This document shows positions 12,002 to 24,009 of a DNA stretch of 64,000 nucleotides, piece by piece. Origin of the DNA: Cyanoderma ruficeps (Eukaryota; Chordata; Aves; Passeriformes; Timaliidae). The stretch spans positions 27,690,409 to 27,754,408 of the forward strand of contig VZDJ01007747.1 of the NCBI GenBank assembly GCA_008694505.1, written 5' to 3'. A program made the position numbers and the translations under genes. Under the pieces are notes generated by a model. That model saw nothing but the letters and a program-made list of their open reading frames with translations. It was not told where the DNA came from and did no database searches. Positions within the stretch are counted from its first letter, which is position 1; each line of letters starts with the position of its first letter.

Positions 12002-12145
12002 TTTGACAATCAACTATTAAGATCTTCATACAAACAGGTTTTGAAAAGTAAGCTTTTGCATAATAGCAGACCAGTGAACAACAGAAGACTTCAAGACTTC
12101 ATGTCCAGGATTAGAAACCTGGAGAGAAAGCTGAACAAGCAGTAA
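12002..12145 (+). CDS. Candidate 3'-terminal coding exon, unidentified gene
   Basis: A long T-rich tract ends in CAG at 11999-12001. The following sequence is open in only one frame for 47 codons and ends with TAA at 12143-12145; the other two frames hit stops within six codons. The peptide starts FDNQLLRSSYKQVLKSKLL and ends NRRLQDFMSRIRNLERKLNK, then Q. This is a basic, probably helical tail with no motif I can assign. An AATAAA hexamer lies at 12157-12162 and GT-rich sequence follows, as expected at a transcript end. If real, the intron is phase 0 and upstream exons lie before or outside the window. A frame this long is open by chance about one time in ten, so it remains a prediction. It could also be a decoy or a noncoding exon. 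Confidence 0.32.
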   Translation, partial: FDNQLLRSSYKQVLKSKLLHNSRPVNNRRLQDFMSRIRNLERKLNKQ

Positions 12146-12156
12146 AAATATTATAT

Positions 12157-12162
12157 AATAAA
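12157..12162 (+). promoter_or_regulatory. Poly(A) signal after candidate exon
   Basis: AATAAA 11 bases after the candidate stop codon; a second AAATAAA follows near 12180. AT-rich DNA contains many such hexamers, so weight is small. Confidence 0.3.
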
Positions 12163-12164
12163 TA

Positions 12165-13185
12165 TGTAAATATATGTAAATAAATATAATACCCTAATGT
12201 ACACTGTTTATCTTGTTTGATTTGGAAGGAGAGTGAGCCAGCCTGTATGAAATGAGATGGACTTTGCCAGAGATAGCCAGGCTTTGTGTCTTATGATAAG
12301 AATTATGAAGAAAAGAGCGAGATATTAAAAAACTTACTACTGCTATAAATACAGACAGTTATTCCTAAGCTTGACCACTTATTTGATGGGATTTTAATAC
12401 TAGGAGTAACCTTTCTGCTAAAGGCCTCTACCTGTTTTTGACTGGCTGACTGACTGACTGCTTCTTTTCTGTGTAAATTGTTACAATTCCTCCTGTGTGC
12501 TCCCCACTTTTCTCCAGAAAAATTAGCTTTGGAAATAATCTAAACATAAATCTCAGAAGAAGAGCTCCCACTCTGTCTTTCTATTTTATGAGGCTGAAAC
12601 CTTAAGTCTCATTTAATTTCTTTAACTATAACTAGAAATTTGCCAAGACTACTGCAACTAAGAACATTCCAGCTTAGGCAAAACATGTCTTATTTTGCAC
12701 AGGAGCTAGGAGAGTTGGAAATCAAATCTGTAGTTCTTATACATTGTGGACATTCATGGCAGTGGTGAAAAAATATTGCTTTTCCCCAATTTTAGAATGT
12801 TTTCTCCCCCACCGCCCCCAAATCTCTTCCTGTTGTTGGGAAGGCTTTAGAGATAGTTGATGATTTCTATTTTATTGTTTTGTATAAAGTTGCTAGTTTT
12901 TTACATTTTGTAAACCAAGAATAAAAATGAGGCAGCAAGTGATAAGGGATATAAAAGTGTGGGCATCCATGGGCTCTAATACTTAGGACAGTATCATATT
13001 AACACAGAAATCAAGAGTTAGAAAAAGGTCACTTTGGATAACACAGAAGAGTTTAAATTCAATAGTGCTATTTTGAACAGACAGTAAGGATTCCTAAGTA
13101 GAACTCCATAGGTATGGATGCTTGTCCACTGAACATAGTGCTAAATGTCCATGAGCCAGATGCCAGTTGACTAGTATGTCTGGAA
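12165..13185. other. Unique AT-rich sequence
   Basis: No coding potential or known repeat. A short (CTGA) run (near 12441-12458) is the only regular feature. Confidence 0.5.
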
Positions 13186-13189
13186 GCAG

Positions 13190-13460
13190 ATAAAGCATAA
13201 TGCCATGCATGCAGCTGCGGAATGAGATTCAGTGTAGTGAAGCATTTGGGCTAATTAATATTATTTCTTGGGAAGGTAATTAGCTCCGGGATAGAATTAT
13301 ATTTGACAGAGGTATGTGGCTGTGATTCTGGAATTAGATAATTTGCTGCCTGCTACTTCATGCCTTCTGCTTCATTGAATGATGCAAACAAACCCCTGCT
13401 CCTTGTGATGTGATGCAAGTTATGTGTATGGCAGCGATGCTGTACTAACCTGCCTTGCAA
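13190..13460. other. Candidate conserved noncoding element
   Basis: This block differs in texture from its surroundings: balanced composition, retained CpGs (13218, 13287, 13434), no homopolymers, and clustered homeodomain-type cores (CTAATTAATA at 13251-13260, TAATTA at 13277-13282, a further TTAGATAATTTG near 13335). Such texture is typical of developmental enhancers in bird gene deserts. Conservation cannot be measured from one sequence. Confidence 0.25.
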
Positions 13461-13464
13461 AAAA

Positions 13465-15000
13465 TAAGCTCTGATAAGGTCTGTTTACTTATATGGTAGG
13501 CATGTTTTTTTTTTTTCTGTGAAGATATGATCTTGGCTTTCTGGAGAAAAATTTCTTTGTGTTTATGGTTATTTTTGGTGATCTTTGAAGACCTTTATTA
13601 ATGAGGACTTTTAATCTCTATTTGGTGTTGGACTTTTTTATTTATTTGTTTTTGGGGTTTTTTTTCCTCCTCTCTGTCATTTTGGAATAGCTTATAAACA
13701 TTGTTCTACAGCTGAGTGTAAACAGTTTTGATATACCTTGATATTTGTTTACAGATTTTGCAGACTAGTCTGTAGGCAAGGCTGGATTAGGCTGTCCTAA
13801 AACAATAACTTATATTTTGAGACACATACACAGATTCTGCAAAATTATGATGGATATATGATCCATTACTAAGGGAAAATAGTCTGGAAGCCACCATTCT
13901 AACAAGAGTCTGCACTTAACTAGCATGAGACTAGATTAAAAAGAAGAGACCTAGATAAGAAGCTTAACATAGTTACGAAGTGATGAAGTCTGAAAGAAAT
14001 AGAGAGGGTAGCTTCATTTGGACAAATGAAGAGATATGTCCACAGCGTGCATAGTAAGACAGACCCTTAAGCAGCTATGGCCTTAGCTGAATATATTGAA
14101 CACATCAAAGTCTGGCACTGTACATCTACCAAATTGATCCTGAAAGTATCTCACCAGGGTGTTTTATCTCCACAGAATCATAAAATAATTTAGGTTTGCT
14201 GGAATACAGAATAATTTAGTTTGGAGCGAGGAACCCTCACTCAGGGCAGAACCAGCTTCAAAGCTGAATGTATCTTTGAAGTTACATCAGGTTGGTCAGA
14301 GCTTTGGGTGAATTTTACTTAGAGTGGTGTCAACCTAGAGAGTTAATTCCTGTGACGTGGATGTAACCTCAGTATCATTGTCTCTGACCTAGGTGCATTA
14401 ATAGGTGATTTTATTCTCTGTTTCTTTTGTAACTGTAGGCTGTCCTTCCGTCAGGTTTTAATCTGGGTGAGAGTGAAGACAGTCCAGCTCCTGTTCCTGA
14501 TAAACAATATGGGACATTTTATTTGAGATGTATGTATTTTATTGCTTTTCTTTGCTACAACTCCTACTAGAAAACTGCTCTCTCTACTTGCAATGTCTTC
14601 TTTATCCACAAAGTCCTCAGTCAGAAATTCCAGGAACAAGAATATTTAGGTCTCTCTTTTGGCTAGAAAGCACCTCTCAGGTATGATGCAAACAGCATAA
14701 TGTACTTTAGAGTAAAATAACTATATTCTTTGATGTATGCTGACAAGAGGAGGTTTGTGAGTAAAAAAACTACTCTGGCTCTCTAAATTTTCTGTAGATA
14801 CCCAAAACACAAACCCAAAAACCTTGTCTCATACTGCTGAGTGGGAGGACAGCCGGGTATGGGAACACACTATGAAGGCTCACTCCAAAATACACGAGTA
14901 CCTGTTCTTTGAGACACGAGGGGTACTTAACTATGCCAGAAAAAAAGGGATTATATAACTTCTTCCCCTTGAAAATTCAACCAGGCTGTAATGAATCCTT
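13465..15000. other. Unique AT-rich sequence
   Basis: No gene is seen. A 28-base segment (14439-14466) lies between a good acceptor (TTTTGTAACTGTAG) and a GTGAGA donor, but it is too short to judge. Poly(T) runs occur at about 13507-13516. Confidence 0.45.
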
Positions 15001-15006
15001 CAACTG

Positions 15007-15110
15007 CCAAAAAAAAGGAAAAAAAGGAAAGAAAAAAGTAAAAAAGAGTAAAAGAGAAAAAGAAAATGGAAAAGAAAAAGAGGAAAAAGAGAAAAAAGAG
15101 AAAAAGAAGC
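15007..15110 (+). repeat. A-rich purine tract (AAAAG)n-like
   Basis: About 100 bases of A and G in AAAAG, AAAAAG and GAAAA units. It produces a lysine/glutamate-only open frame that is a composition artefact. Confidence 0.9.
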
Positions 15111-15114
15111 CATT

Positions 15115-16250
15115 CAACATCAGACTCCTCTCAAAGAACTTGGAATACTAACAATTCATTCATTATGTTGCTTCCATCAGTCAAAACTCATTAATATTAG
15201 CACTGCGAGGGGCAGGTAAAGGTAAGCCCTATAACAAAATAAAAAAAGGGAGAAATTAGGAAACAAGTCTATAATAATTTTAATAATATTATTTTGATTA
15301 AGACTTTCTTTATAGTAGGAATTTCTTTCCTTCCCCTCCCCCCTTTTTCTCTACTAAAGCTGGTCTAGAAGTATTTCTTTAATTAGACAAGTTAAATTTT
15401 AATTAGAATTAAAATAAATTTTTGACTTTACACTTCATGTGTATCTCATTTCTGCCCATAAGTTTTTGAATATAACATATTCAGTAATGATTTTATACTG
15501 CATAGCATATTAAGCTGAAGTAGATGAGACACATGGCAGGGTAGAGTAGGTAGAGAGACTTTTACAGTGCAGACACCAGTACTGATCTTTAAGAAACAGG
15601 GCCCTTATGAAGTGGAACTGGAATAAAATAACACTTTAATCAGTTTCGACAGTTTTAAATAGATGTCTCTCCTTTAAGTGCTAATGCAAGATACTTTTTG
15701 GCTTCAGTTTGAATTGTTGGCGGAGAATGTGGTGTCATGTTTTTCCTCCCTGTGTGTCAGTCTGGTCCTAGCTAAGAAGAACAGAAGGACCCTTTGGGAA
15801 GGATTTTTAAATAAGCACATTGAAACATATATGTTTGCCAAGAATTAGAAGTGGTTAGAGGGAATTGATGAGACAAAGGAAGAGCTTACTACCCCATTTA
15901 TAATAGTTGCACTTTACACTTATGTGCTGATTACAGAGTTATAGAACATATTTAGAGACAAATATGAATATGGTTGTGTCTGTGATGATGAAAGCTGTGG
16001 GGGCTATATGCTACTTATAAATGACAACTGAAACTAGCAGATCGCAAAAGGTCAGCCACTCACAATTCTAAAAGATTCTTCATACTTTCTGTGCCACACT
16101 TCCACTGTGGATAAGAAAGATAGAGTTTTTTCTTCCCTCTACAGACCTCTTTTTTTTGGGGGGGGGGGGCAGGGCGGTGGGTATAGTGTGAGTGGACATT
16201 GTTAAAATTTAAGCTCTTTGGTTAATTTTCAGAGGAATACATTGAGTGCT
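15115..16250. other. Unique AT-rich sequence with a T8G12 run
   Basis: No gene is seen. At 16150-16169 eight T are followed by twelve G, then a GC-rich stretch, a possible quadruplex former and a likely spot for sequencing error. A short acceptor-to-donor segment near 15181-15221 is too small to call. Confidence 0.45.
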
Positions 16251-16254
16251 GGTA

Positions 16255-16745
16255 GCTTGGTGTGCAGCTGCAGAGCAAGCTGCAAGTTAAGCTCTGGGTG
16301 GGAGATGGAGACAAGAGGCTGAGAATGTAACAAAGGACACAGGAACCTGACCAGAGGACTGGACACTCAGAGACATGCCAGGAACTGAGCACTTAGCTAG
16401 CAGACCCCAGACTATCACAGTTTAGACTGTGAGGGTATAAAAACCTGGAGTTTCCTTCATCTGGAGACACTCCTTGGAGACACCCAGTTCAAGCTATTAT
16501 GCTGTTCTTGCACCCTCACTTATTAAACTTAAGGATGGCAGAGATTTTTCTGGGAAAGCCTAGGGTTGAGCTGGTTAGGAAGCTTTGTCTGACTGTGTGT
16601 GAGTGGCAATGTGTAGGAGTCAAGTGGAGCAGCTATTGGCTCCCCTTTCTGGAAAAGGACCTCAGTCACCACTTAGGTGGTACAAGTCAGAGTGGCTCCT
16701 GGATGGTCAGTCAGAAAAGTTTATTAACAAATTGATTGCAGAATC
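16255..16745 (+). mobile_element. Probable LTR with TATA box and poly(A) signal
   Basis: Order of elements is that of a retroviral LTR: a U3-like region with CAGAG-rich sequence, a TATAAAAA box at 16436-16443, and an ATTAAA poly(A) signal at 16522-16527 about 86 bp downstream, giving a short R region, then a U5-like tail. GC content is above the flanks. Clear TG and CA ends and target duplications were not found, so the limits are approximate. No viral gene is attached, so it is a solo or truncated copy. Family not determined. Confidence 0.45.
16436..16443 (+). promoter_or_regulatory. TATA box of the LTR
   Basis: TATAAAAA in a GC-balanced context, with ATTAAA 86 bases downstream. This is the expected LTR promoter spacing. 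Confidence 0.45.
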
Positions 16746-16749
16746 CTGA

Positions 16750-17395
16750 CCATAGTGAGAAAAAAAAATATTAATGGCTACTATGGACTGTTCGGTGCAT
16801 CTGAGTTGTTAGCTCTTTTCGTATAATTTTTCTTTATTTTCCTGCCAGTAATGGGTTAGGTAGGGGGAAAAACTAGATGTATGTATCTCTTCCTAGTTGA
16901 GTTCAATAGCATATTTCTTCCAGTAAATAATGCACTCTCCAATTTATCATCTTTAAAGCTGTCCCTAACTTTATTGACATTTTGCACTTGCAGTAGCCGG
17001 AGGAGTTCAAAGTTGCCTATATGGAGTTCAAAGCAGGTCAGAATGTAAAGACATGATGTACAGGGAAGTTATCTTTTTTTTGTTGTTGTGTTGCTGGTTC
17101 ATATTTCTCTTTTTTTGTGTGGAAGTTGAAATGTGAAAGTGGCTCTTTAGAGATCAGAAATTTTGTCATTTTACCTTGCTGCCCACACAAAAAAATTCAG
17201 TAAAATGGAGTAGAAAAGCAAAGAAGCAGACAAACAATAAATGAGTGGGTAGAAGAGGAAAAAACATGTAATGGGGAATGGGGGATAGAAATCAGGAGAA
17301 AATTATGGGTGGTGAAGTATTTTCACAGTTAAAATAACATTTTAGATAAATTGAAATGATATTTAAAATAATGACAAATGTGGAAAAATGATGAA
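16750..17395. other. AT-rich spacer before the long CR1 copy
   Basis: Nothing recognisable. It contains T-rich runs (17072-17120) and A-rich sequence up to the CR1 boundary. Confidence 0.5.
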
Positions 17396-17399
17396 AGAA

Positions 17400-20300
17400 T
17401 GAACCCTGCAAAGGACAGCCACAAGAATTACACCATTTGCCTGAAGCATTGTTCAAACCCTTTTTGAATGCTGTTGGGCTTGGTGCTGCAACCACTTCCC
17501 TGGGGAGCCTTCCCTGGGCACTTCCCTGGGTGCCCAACCACCCTTCAGGTGGAAAACCTTTCCTTAATATCCAACATAAACCTCCTCTGACACAGCTTCA
17601 TACCATTCCTTTGGTCCTGTCACTGGGCCCCAGAGAAGAGATCAGTGCCTCCTCTCCGCTTCCCCTTGCAAGGAAATTGCAGACTGCAATGAGATTTCCC
17701 ATTATCCTCTTTTTCTCCAGGCTGAACGGGCAAGTGACCTCAGGCACTCCACATACAACTTCCCCTCAAGTCCCTTAGCCATCTCCATAGCCTTCCTTTA
17801 GACACTCTGTAAGAGATTTACATCTCTCTTATATTGTGATGCCCAAAACAGCACACAATACTCAGCTCAGAGCAGAGTGGGACAATCCCCTCCCTCGCCT
17901 GGCTGGTGATGCTGGGCCTGATGTCACCCAGGGTACAGTTGACTCTTAGCTGCCAGGGCACTGCTGACCCATATTTGAATTTCCATCAACCAGGATCCCC
18001 AGGTGCCTTTTCACTGTGTTTATTTCCAGCCTATCATTCCCCAGTGCTTGTTCCAGATACAGAATCTGGCACTTCATTTCATTAAACTTCATAAAATTGG
18101 TGATTGCCCAGACATCTAATTAGTCAAATCTCTTTGTGGGGCATCTCCATCTCTGAGGAAAGCAGCAGCTACTCCCAGATTAGTATCATTAGCAAACTTA
18201 GTAACCCTTCCAGTCCTATATGCAAGTCATTTATGAAGGTTGAAGGGCACAAGGCCTGAGATGAAGCCCTGCAGAACCCTACTAGTGACAGGTCACCAGT
18301 CTTATGTCACCCCATTGACTGTAATCCTTAATGCCCATTATGAGAGCCAGCTGCTCACCCATCCCATGATGTGTTTATCCAGCTGTGTGCTGGACATTTT
18401 ATCCAGAAGGATACTTGAGAGACAGGATCAAAAGCTTTATTGAAATCCAGAAAGATTACATCAATTGGCTTTTCTTGATCAACTAGGTGGGTTACCTTGT
18501 CATAAAAAGGAATTAGGTTAGACAAGCAAAGCTTTCCTCTCATGAAGCCGTACTGGCTGTTACCAAAGACTGTATTGTCCTTCAGGTGTTTTTCAATACC
18601 TCCTAGAACAATCTTCTCCATAACTTTACCAGGCACTGAAGTGAGATTGAGAAGCCTGTACATTCCAGAGTCATCTTTCTTGCCCTTCTTGAAAACTGGG
18701 ACAATGGTAGCTAGCTTTCTGTTAACTAGGACCTCTGCAGACCACTCAAAAATCCTCAAGAGAGGCTTTACAATGACATAATCTAGTTCTTTCAGTATTC
18801 TCATATGAATCCCATCAGATTCCATAAATTCATAGGAATCCAGCTGGAGCAGCAGATCTGCCACAACTTCAGGGTCAACTGTCACTTTATCATTCTGACA
18901 GCCATGGTCCCCCAGTTTAGAGCACTGGGATCCCCTTCACCATCAGTGCTGAAGACAGAGATAAAGAATGAGTTAAACATCTCTGCCTTGTCTATGTTCC
19001 TGTTTGTGAGGTGACCATCCTGATCCTGGCCCAGGCCAATGTTATTTCTGCACTGCCTTTTGCTATTAACTTACTTTAAATAAACTCCTTTTGTTGCCCC
19101 CCACAGTTCTGGAAAACTTCAGGACATTAATTATCTCTCTACACTGGCAAGCAGCATCTCCGTATTGCTTCTACTGGGCATACACCTTCCTTTTTTGCCT
19201 TATCTCCAAAGGAACATTCCCATGAAGACAAGCTGGTCTTCTGCCTCAGCAAACTGACTTCTGACATTTAGGAATTGCCTGCTCCTGTGCTTTATGAGAT
19301 GGTGCTTAAAGTGTGACCAGCACTTGAGGACCCCAGCACATATAAATGCATTTTACCAGGGAACCTTGCTCACTAATTCCCTGAGCTGCCTGAATTCTGG
19401 TCTCCTTATGTGCAGGGATGAAGTTTTGCTAGTACTTTTCCTCCTGGTAACAGAGGTTTTAATCCTGGCTGCTTTGTGATGGCTGCAGCCAAGATGGCCA
19501 CCACTTCACCCTTGTGACAGATCCTCTCTGTTATCATGCAGTAAATCAAGGAGGACATCTTTCTTAGTCAACTCCTCTACTACCTGTACCATGAAGTATT
19601 CATCCAGGTGTTAAAGGAGTCTTCTGGATCTGTTTGTTTCAGCTGTGTGGTGTTCCCAGTTAACATGCAGCAAACTGATGTCTCTTAAAAGGACAAGGGC
19701 AGTTGATTTGGAGATCTCCCTTTGTTCCTGGAAGAATAATTTATTAGCATCTTCATCCTGGCTAGGCAGTCCATAGTAAACTCCCACAATGACATTTGCA
19801 TTATTTGTTTGTCCCCTAGTCCTTACCCAAAGCCTCTCAACCATGCCATCCCTACATGTAAGCAACATCCCAGTCCCTCCATGGCACACACCACCAACTC
19901 CTGGCCTTGCCTGCCCTGTCTATCCATCTTGAAGAGCTGTCCTGAAGAACTGCCTAACATGGCACTTCAGTCACCAGGTTTAACTTATGCCAATGATGCC
20001 AAATCTCTGGGGCTGGTATGAAGCTTTGAGGTCACCGTTGGTTCCTCAGGCTCCGTGCATTGGTGTGGAAACATTTCAGGTGTGGCTTATTGTAGCCAAT
20101 ACCTCATGGAGCAGATTGAGGGATCTCAGTGCTCAGTTCTTCGATTTTTTGCCATGTCATACCATTACTTGTCGCTTGCAAGCATGGTTTTTCTCCCTTT
20201 CTGCCTTCCAAGTTCTGTATGTCTAGTAGCTTAGCCATAGATGCTGGAGTAAAGGGAAGTGAAAAAGGTAGGAAATATGAGCTCATATATCAGAGTAGCT
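17400..20300 (-). mobile_element. CR1 LINE, long 5'-truncated copy (ORF2 relic)
   Basis: This is the largest repeat in the window, about 2.9 kb, reading right to left. The order on the minus strand is the ORF2 start with an endonuclease N-terminus (CFHTNARS near 20070), the endonuclease C-terminal half at 19889-19611 (WVRTRGQTNNANVIVGVYYG, LVLLRDISLL), the linker near 19080-18950 (DKAEMFNSFFISVFSTDGEG), and the reverse transcriptase N-terminus at 18885-18355 (FKKGKKDDSGMYRLLNLTS, PGKVMEKI, VIFLDFNKAFD). The RT C-terminal part is decayed down to about 17400. The piece around 19900-20040 is scrambled. Stops and frameshifts break every domain and the FADD-type catalytic motif is not readable, so it cannot move. 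The usual octamer tail is absent at 17400, so the extreme 3' end is missing or diverged. Plus-strand open frames here are shadows. Confidence 0.93.
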
Positions 20301-20304
20301 GTGC

Positions 20305-22700
20305 ATCCTGAAGAGCATTCTACTGTAAAAAATGGAACCAGATAATTTTCTTTCTCACTTGATGACACACTCAGGTGTTGATTTTCCCTTCAGTCTGAAT
20401 GTTTATTTGTGACCTGCAACTGTGATTCCATGCATGCTCAGAATTCAGGTATGGCTAGGCATTGCATAGCTTCTGGTTAAGAGTTTCTGGAGCTCAGAAA
20501 AAGGCAGAACAGTATGTTTCTCCTAAAGGACACATTTCACAGATACAATCAGAGTATGCTGAACAGATGGTGCTTAACATGTGCTTTCAGGAAATCCATG
20601 CTTAGGAGTAGTGGTCTGTGGTACAGGACAATGTCAGCTAGAAACGAGTGCATTAGGTAAGCTCCAAGAGCCTATATTTACTTTTATCTGAAAGGAATGA
20701 ACTTTTATTTAAAAGGAATTCAGTTTCTGCCCTCTGAGACTGTTCCACAATGTGTACCAAAGAGTAGTAGGTAAGTAAGTTTTGAAGTTTTGCTTCAAAA
20801 ATTCAAGAGCTGAACTAAAATTTTGATATAAAGGCAACTTCACTCTCCAAATAATTTCTAATGATCAGACTTTCATTTTGACATAAATTCTAGGTTTTAG
20901 ATCCCAAATACACCCACAGTCCTGTGTTGAGAACCTACATTCCCGCAGGAGGATCAGAGGGAGATTGGATTTTACAGATGTCCTTAGTATTTCACGAATG
21001 GACTATTAGAATTTTCCCATTCAAATCCTTTAATTGTTTTTCCACAGCAAATGTTTTAAAGGACTATAGAAAACCAGCTCTGCAATTTTATTTCTACTTG
21101 AGATCCACTACATAAAAAAAATTGCATCACCCAGCTTACCCTTAAAACTTACCTTTTCTTGGATCACACCCTCAGTGGAAAAAAAAAGTCATGCATCTCA
21201 TGCTTACCAGTAAAATGGTGAAAAATAAGAAATCTCCCTCAGTTCTGATATTAAATAATATAAGGCTATGTAACTTCCAAATATGTTTTCGGTATTTTAC
21301 TGTATTGAACACTACAATCATTCCATTAAGCGTGGTTACATATATTGAAATAATGTGAACACATAAACTGAAACCATAAAAACTCTCCCCCATTTCAGTG
21401 GGCTTCCATCCAGTATTTCTACATGGGAAAAAATGTCTAGAGAGTAAGACTTTGTTCTAGTAACAGTTTTTTACATAAGGATCTACAGTCTTAATAGGCA
21501 AGACAATAAATAGAAGGTTAAAAGAGTTAAGAAAGCTTTGTGAAATAATGTAGCATGTTAATGGCAAAGTAAGAGACAGAAAACACAGATTCTGAGTCTT
21601 AAAGTCTTTATCCAATTTATTAGAGAAATGACATCAATTAATAACTTGTTGCACAGATAGAAGAGGATGAACAAAGCAGTGTAGATTAAGAGATGATTTC
21701 CTATTGCTGATGGATGTTCTCTTGAATGAATTTATGAAATCTGTGACAAAATTAAGATGACCTGGATTAAGACTATAAAACTATATGGAATAGAGTGATA
21801 ATTAAATACCATAAGAATTCTGACATGCTGCACCATGTCAGTTACTTTATTTAGAAAGACACTGTAGGAGAAAAAAAGATGTTTAAAGGAAACAAGCAAA
21901 TATCATACAAATTATAAGCTTACAGACCCCCACAACCATGCTCCCTCCAAACAACAAAAATACAGAAATTTGAGGCTTCCTACTGAATCAGTGTTTGAAA
22001 ATCAGTGCATCAGTTCAGATAGTTTTTATAGCTAGTTAATGGCATGAATCATTCTCTGACTTTCGAAGAGATGCAGCTGTGAACCTGTAAAATAACCCTG
22101 ACCCCAGACATTCGGACACTTCCATGCAAAAATTCCTAACCCTGGAAACGCACAATAAAAATGGGATCACTTCCCTAATTAAAGCAGAAAGATCAAACTC
22201 ACATCTGTTTACTTTCACATTTTGGCAGACCTGATAAGCAGAATTAGGCCTATCATTTCTCTACTCAAGTGTTTTCTTTCACAATCCTGGCGGTTGAAAG
22301 CAATGCCTTTATCTGGCTCTAACGCTACTTACCCAGCATCACCTTCCTTTATGTATTTATTTCCCTGCTTTCTTAGAACTGGACTTGAACTTCTCACTCT
22401 GTGTCGCTGTACTCAGCTCTTGCAGACGTGTGAGGTTCTGACTCAGTAGTTGGCATGGCTAGCTGCCGCAGTCACAGCATAGTTTTGTGAGACCTGAGAA
22501 CACAACTGTCAGAAAAGCATAGAGTTGTCTGATTTTCCTGGATATTTTTAACTTGGACACTACCTAAGAAGGCAGATGGATAGGAAATTGTGTTCTGTTC
22601 TATTCTGCTCTGTTGTGTGGAAAAACATGGTTCTTCATCACCTTCCAAGTCATACTATACTTTGCTCACAAAATCTAAATGCTTTGCTATATATTTTTTT
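20305..22700. other. Unique AT-rich sequence
   Basis: No gene or known repeat. A consensus-grade donor (GTAAGTAAG at 20771) ends a 47-base open segment starting at 20724, but its acceptor is poor in pyrimidines. Another good donor (minus strand, near 21148) has no usable acceptor. Confidence 0.45.
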
Positions 22701-22704
22701 ATTA

Positions 22705-22812
22705 ATATATTATCTGTGGGTTTTTTTTTGTTGGGGTTTGTTTGGTTTTGTTTTTGTGGTTTTTTTTTTTTTATTTNGTTGCTTTGTTTTTTGTTTGTTT
22801 GTTTTTCTGGGC
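22705..22812 (+). repeat. T/G low-complexity tract (GTTT)n with one N
   Basis: T-rich and GTTT-type units, with an undetermined base at 22777. The open frames across it are artefacts. Confidence 0.9.
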
Positions 22813-22814
22813 TA

Positions 22815-24005
22815 TTTATAGGAACCACTAGAGTGATCTCTTCTTTCAGGAGTTCTAATGAAATTGTAAGTATACTGGGAGCAAATTGATGAGAAAATTG
22901 AGGCATATGCAGGTTTGTGACCGTTCCCCAGTTAAAGAAAATTGAAAATCAGGTGCAAAAGGATAATATTTTAAATTTTTATCAAAAATAGGGTGTTTTG
23001 TATAGGAACTATAGTATATGATAGAATGCTAATAAGATGCTACTGCCAAGAAATTAAGATATTTCTTGGTCTGGACTTGCACATTTACAGAAAATTCTTT
23101 AGTGTCATCACAGGGTAATATCTGCCTTAGCAATGCCTCATTTTATGGTGATGATGTAGGAAAGTACAGGAGAAGTATGGAATCCCCTCCTGCAGTTATA
23201 GGAAAATTGTCTTCTCAATGAGAACAATCTGTTTGAACAGAACAAAGTGTCAGTGATGCTACTGAGAGAAAAATAAGCCCATATATTCTAAAATATCCAT
23301 GAAACAATATTATTTGACATACGGATTATTTTACTTCAATCAAAAAGAACATAGAAAAAGGCATTGTGGATCAGAACAACAGAATGTTTAAGAGTCACAA
23401 TACTTGCTTATAGATACAGATCTGTAAAGGGTTTCTAGGTGTTGTCATATTATATGTGAGTGCAAACATTTTCAGAGAACACCTGTTGTGAATTGTGACT
23501 AGTTAATACAGATCTTCAAAAATTGAGAGCATTTTTTTTCATAACTCTCTAAATTATGATAACTTGAAAACTGAGTGATCACCTGATATAAATATTCATG
23601 TAGTTGCATATGTGGGGTTTTTTTGTTGCAGACACAATTCAAGTATTTGCCTATACAACTGACTCACACAATATATTTAAAAAAAAAGCTTTTTCCAGAA
23701 ATGATTTTCAGATGAGAAAGGCAGTTGATGAGAATGAACTCACATATTGTGATCTTAAGGCATTTCACACAGGAAAAAAACATATAAGTGAAAATCTTAA
23801 TTTATTCCCACAAACCATACCCCCTGCCAACATAATCTCATAACAGCTGTATATCATGAGTGAGATTACACTTTGCAACCCCTATTTTTTGTGTTCATTC
23901 AGAAGCTAAGCAGGTGATTCCAAACATTTAAACTTTCTTGAGACTCAAGTGACATCACTGGAATCAGTATGTATATTCCACACATATAAATACACCTCCA
24001 TCTCT
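22815..24005. other. Unique sequence with one weak exon-like frame
   Basis: A T-rich tract ends in GCAG at 23628-23631. It is followed by an open frame of 70 codons to a TAA near 23843 with mixed, protein-like composition. No motif is recognised and there is no AATAAA nearby. I do not call it a gene. Confidence 0.35.
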
Positions 24006-24009
24006 TCAA

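Noticed and set aside
14439..14466. 28-base segment between an acceptor and a GTGAGA donor
   Set aside because: Too short to carry any coding signal; strong decoy pairs are expected in 64 kb.
14909..15151. 80-codon Lys/Glu-rich open frame
   Set aside because: It is the translation of an A/G-only simple repeat; composition explains the lack of stops.
16150..16169. T8G12 run as a telomere-like or quadruplex feature
   Set aside because: A single homopolymer pair without repeat units; not telomeric.
17437..17778. 113-codon plus-strand frame
   Set aside because: Shadow of the minus-strand CR1 copy.
20724..20770. 47-base segment ending at GTAAGTAAG, in phase with the exon candidate at 25995
   Set aside because: The donor is excellent but the upstream acceptor (ATTTAAAAGGAATTCAG) lacks a pyrimidine tract, so I did not add it to the gene model.
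22576..22889. Overlapping plus frames of 81 and 99 codons with an unknown residue
   Set aside because: Most of each frame is T/G low-complexity sequence around an undetermined base.
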